From a virus, in IMG/VR virus record IMGVR_UViG_3300017963_004517, positions 1 to 58,444 of that record: a DNA stretch of 58,444 nt; one strand, written 5' to 3'. Shown here in pieces: positions 56,257-58,444 of this stretch. Positions within the stretch are counted from its first letter, which is position 1; the number at the start of each line of letters is the position of its first letter. The notes below the pieces were generated by a model. The model searched no databases, had not been told where the DNA came from, and saw only the letters and a program-made list of their open reading frames with translations. The position numbers and the translations under genes were made by a program.

Positions 56257-56289
56257 TTGTGCCTCCTAGAAATTTGAGTTGATCCTAAA

Positions 56290-56391
56290 TGATCGGGCTG
56301 GGGTCGAACCAGCGTTACCGGGCGGCTTATCGCCTGCACCCTTCCATCGCGCCTCAATAAAAGCTCTTCGCTTTGGCGGCGCTACCGACCA
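56290..56391 (-). ncRNA. tRNA-like element without clear anticodon arm
   Basis: On the minus strand, TGGTCGG (56391-56385) can pair with CCGATCA (56296-56290) with one G-U. It is followed by TA and preceded by a canonical T-arm GCTGG-TTCGACC-CCAGC (56313-56297). Total length is 102 bases without CCA. The middle contains hairpins (AAAGC/GCTTT; GGC/GCC), but I cannot fit a normal D-arm or anticodon stem. It exactly fits a gap between two genes. It may be a degenerate tRNA, a tRNA-derived attachment sequence or another tRNA-like RNA. Confidence 0.5.
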
Positions 56392-56402
56392 TGATGGCAT
56401 GA

Positions 56403-56657
56403 TTAGATGTAACCCAGAGCCAGCAGCCAGGACGGGAGTCCGTGCTCGCAGTGCCCATCAGGCTCGATCTGGGGGCAACCGTCGATTGCCTCACAAGAGC
56501 CTTCGGATACCCAGCGTTCCAACGTTCTCAGGCTGGGCTTTCTTCCCTTGACAACAATGGTATCCGGATGGCGGTCAAAGTAACCGCTTGCCCGGAGATC
56601 CGCCTCAGTCAAGCCGGCCTTGATCTTTCGAATTCGTCCAGAGCGATAAACTAACAT
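56403..56657 (-). CDS. Phage protein with DGCxxEPDGHCEHGLPSWL motif (84 aa)
   Basis: C-terminal IDGCPQIEPDGHCEHGLPSWLLALGYI is typical of a small protein common in phages; Cys/His residues suggest a metal site. N-terminal half (YRSGRIRKIKAGLTEADLRASGYFDRHPDTIVV) is basic and helical. GGAGG before the start. Function unknown. Confidence 0.7.
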   Translation of the reverse strand: MLVYRSGRIRKIKAGLTEADLRASGYFDRHPDTIVVKGRKPSLRTLERWVSEGSCEAIDGCPQIEPDGHCEHGLPSWLLALGYI

Positions 56658-56791
56658 TTTGTGCCTCCTAGATTTTGGATGGTCTCCCAGCGTCCGTGCC
56701 TGTCCTCGCGGGGGATGCAGTAGGCTTCGTTGATCGGCTGCGGGGATCGAGGGGATCTTACCGGGGTTTGTAAGGTTCTTCGTACATATAT

Positions 56792-56830
56792 AGTATAGTC
56801 TATAAACCCTTATCCGTCAAGGGTTTATAG
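56792..56830 (-). promoter_or_regulatory. Promoter with perfect 12-bp inverted repeat operator
   Basis: Minus-strand TTGACG (56820-56815) and TATACT (56797-56792), 17-bp spacing. CTATAAACCCTT (56800-56811) and AAGGGTTTATAG (56819-56830) are a perfect inverted repeat over the -35 to -10 region. It overlaps the 3' end of the methyltransferase gene and leads towards 56657. Best-preserved member of the family. Confidence 0.85.
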
Positions 56831-57503
56831 ACTTGTCCAGGATAACCAGTTTAGCTGCCACCATGGTGCCGGAGGCCTTGAACGTGCCGGCGGGTAGATC
56901 TTCGGAATAGTCCAATTTAGAATGTACCCAATTACGGAATTGAACGCACTTTTTATCTTTCCTGAAAAACGGACCAGGGCTCATGATCGCCACGATCCGA
57001 CCGCCTGGGTTTAGCAGGGAATAGGCGTGTTTCACATGGTCTATGTCCTGCAAATTGCTGAACGGGGGATTCATGATAATCACATCATAGGCGCCATGGA
57101 ACTCCAGGAAATCTCCACTGTGGACCACGTTGAAGCCACGCTCCTGGAGCAGCTTGACGGCGTTGTAATTGAGCTCCACACAATCCGGGGTATGGCCGGC
57201 GTCCAAGATAGCCTGGGCGATCCGTCCAGTGCCGGCTGATGGCTCCAGCCACTTCCCGCCCGGGCGATCACCAATCGATACCATTCGATCCGCCAGATCC
57301 GCCGGCGTAGGGAACAGGTCCAGATGATGGCCGTTCACGATCTCGCGCTCTTCAAAGACCTGCTTGGCCTGCCGCTTGTGATCCCTCCCGGAATTCCATA
57401 ATTCTGTAGCCCGTTCTCGGGCTGCTGCCTGGGTCGGTTTCAAGGATCGAACCGCTGCCCGTTTATGGGCAGCGGCCTTTCTTGCTAACTCTTCGAGATT
57501 CAT
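56817..57503 (-). CDS. DNA adenine methyltransferase-like protein
   Basis: LEPSAGTG (86-93) binds SAM and MNPPF (144-148) is the catalytic N6-adenine (or N4-cytosine) motif. An N-terminal helical basic region precedes them. The C-terminal part is a short recognition region, so specificity cannot be inferred. It overlaps the DUF3560 gene by four bases. Such genes protect phage DNA or regulate it. Confidence 0.85.
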   Translation of the reverse strand: MNLEELARKAAAHKRAAVRSLKPTQAAARERATELWNSGRDHKRQAKQVFEEREIVNGHHLDLFPTPADLADRMVSIGDRPGGKWLEPSAGTGRIAQAILDAGHTPDCVELNYNAVKLLQERGFNVVHSGDFLEFHGAYDVIIMNPPFSNLQDIDHVKHAYSLLNPGGRIVAIMSPGPFFRKDKKCVQFRNWVHSKLDYSEDLPAGTFKASGTMVAAKLVILDKSINP

Positions 57504-58444
57504 GCTTCCACCTTCTTCAAAAACCTGCGACCAGCCTGGTAACCTTTGGGGTTCCGTTCGTTCGCTTCCGGATAGTCCTCGAAGTCAACCCGAGCCGTCT
57601 TGGCATAGAGTTTCAAAATCCTTCCGGTCTGGCTGCGAGCCCCGTACCAAAAGGTCACCCGATCCCCTACTTTCAGGCCGTCATCTGGGGCAACCGCTTT
57701 GCGCTTGGGCTTGGGAGCCAGGATCTGCTCTGCGGCATCTTCGCCGGCTACCGCTGCCAGGTAGGCCTTTTCATACTCAAGCCGTTTGTCCAGGTGGTCC
57801 AGCCAGCGTTGATGATAGGTTACCGCCTCTTCGTGTCTTTCGATTGCGATCTTCTGAACCTCTTCCGGATCGATCTCTTCGTCGCACAGCAGGCCATAAG
57901 CGGAGCGTTTCTCAATAGGGATGTAATCGTAGTTGGCCAGGTATCGGGCAGCTACCAAGAGGGAGGGGGTTTCACCTGTGTCTTTCTTGCGAACAGTGCC
58001 AGGAATTCCCTCCCAGAGCTTCACCCAGCCTCGTGCCTTTTCAACCTGCTTCACATGTTTGCGCCGGCTGGCTTCCAGTTTCTTGATCCGGCGCCCGATC
58101 ACGTCCGGCTTGTCTTTGTGTGCAGCCCAGGCTATCGCGCCGGCAATTCGATCCTGCCAGTGCCGGGCAGCTTCCAGGCTGTACTCAGCAGTGCCTTGAG
58201 CCTGGCGAGCTTTCCTGTCCGTGGTCGCATTGATAAAACGTTCCTGCGCCCACTCAGCATTCTGCTCATGCTTTTCGGCGTACTTTTGGTACCGCTCAAC
58301 CCGACCCTCAACGTCGTCGAAGGTTTCGTCGAATTCGATCTCGTCCACGAATTTCAGGATCCAATCTTCGGCACCTGGGGACCAGATTGCTGAGAAGCAT
58401 TTCTGACCTGGGTACCAGTTGAACTTGAGGTATTTCCGGCGGTA
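57500..58444 (-). CDS. DUF3560-like protein, N-terminus beyond the window edge (partial)
   Basis: The frame remains open to the right edge of the window, so the first codons are missing. Residues near the edge (YLKFNWYPGQKCFSAIWSPGAEDWILKFVDE) and the long charged helices (VERYQKYAEKHEQNAEWAQERF) match the DUF3560 family seen in plasmids and phages. A C-terminal KVGDRVTFWYGARSQTGRILKLYAKTARVDFEDY resembles a small beta-barrel (KOW/Tudor-like). A GTG at 58348 could serve as an internal start but would split the domain. Confidence 0.75.
   Translation of the reverse strand, partial: YRRKYLKFNWYPGQKCFSAIWSPGAEDWILKFVDEIEFDETFDDVEGRVERYQKYAEKHEQNAEWAQERFINATTDRKARQAQGTAEYSLEAARHWQDRIAGAIAWAAHKDKPDVIGRRIKKLEASRRKHVKQVEKARGWVKLWEGIPGTVRKKDTGETPSLLVAARYLANYDYIPIEKRSAYGLLCDEEIDPEEVQKIAIERHEEAVTYHQRWLDHLDKRLEYEKAYLAAVAGEDAAEQILAPKPKRKAVAPDDGLKVGDRVTFWYGARSQTGRILKLYAKTARVDFEDYPEANERNPKGYQAGRRFLKKVEA

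Noticed and set aside
1-58444. Integrase, transposase, diversity-generating retroelement or reverse transcriptase
   Set aside because: No matching catalytic motifs were seen on either strand. A lysogeny module may lie outside the window.

Overview
The window looks like a large part of the genome of a tailed double-stranded DNA phage or prophage with siphovirus architecture. It carries small and large terminase, portal, minor head protein, prohead protease, scaffold-like protein, major capsid protein, head-tail connectors, major tail protein, a tail-assembly chaperone pair with a probable -1 frameshift, tape measure, tail-tip proteins, fibre and endolysin. No contractile sheath, baseplate, integrase, excisionase or DNA polymerase was recognised. 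The host is not certain. TPTPT-type linkers in a putative lipoprotein and a membrane protein, together with the GC-rich composition, suggest a Chloroflexota (Anaerolineae-like) host, but this is a guess from style and not from homology.

Almost all genes run on the minus strand in tightly overlapping chains, often with ATGA stop/start overlaps. From right to left: 58.4-50 kb holds DUF3560, DNA methyltransferase, small unknown genes, a tRNA-like element, two ParB-like proteins, a radical SAM protein and other accessory genes. 49.7-43.6 kb holds terminases, portal and minor head protein. 43.6-38.1 kb holds small zinc and GNAT-like proteins, a GT87-like membrane protein, the GH25 endolysin and unknown genes. 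38-30.4 kb holds protease, scaffold, capsid, connectors, tail tube and chaperones. 30.4-19.4 kb holds tape measure, tail tip with an Asp-box propeller, fibre, small membrane proteins and a structural protein. 19.4-14.2 kb holds a glycan-modification island (nucleotidyltransferase, glycosyltransferase-like proteins, DUF115-like protein and SAM methyltransferase). 14.2-10.9 kb holds a holin-like gene and a convergent rightward operon (small regulators, four-TM protein, zinc ribbon, HTH protein, putative lipoprotein) with a dense array of inverted 8-mers. 10.9-2.5 kb holds early replication genes (initiator/loader, DnaB-like helicase, primase-like protein, ASCH protein and many tiny membrane or zinc-ribbon genes). 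The left 2.3 kb is an AT-rich inserted cassette encoding a cytosine-C5 methyltransferase and an iron-sulfur HhH mismatch glycosylase.

The most unusual feature is a family of virion or virion-adjacent proteins carrying a Gly/Pro/His linker (GPGPHKSGSPQSVHGG type, or GGPGSGHKGHKGRPG type). The linker joins different modules to the portal (a RelA/SpoT-like domain), minor head protein, prohead protease (ChaB-like and unknown segments), a GNAT-like protein and an unknown protein. This looks like a modular system for delivering effectors with the capsid.

DNA-level signals not explained by genes include an 18-bp sequence repeated six times in one orientation, a family of promoters sharing an operator and leader, an iteron-like cluster, tandem repeats within the initiator gene, a structured 5' leader, and strong over-representation of the palindrome GCCGGC that is absent from the inserted cassette.
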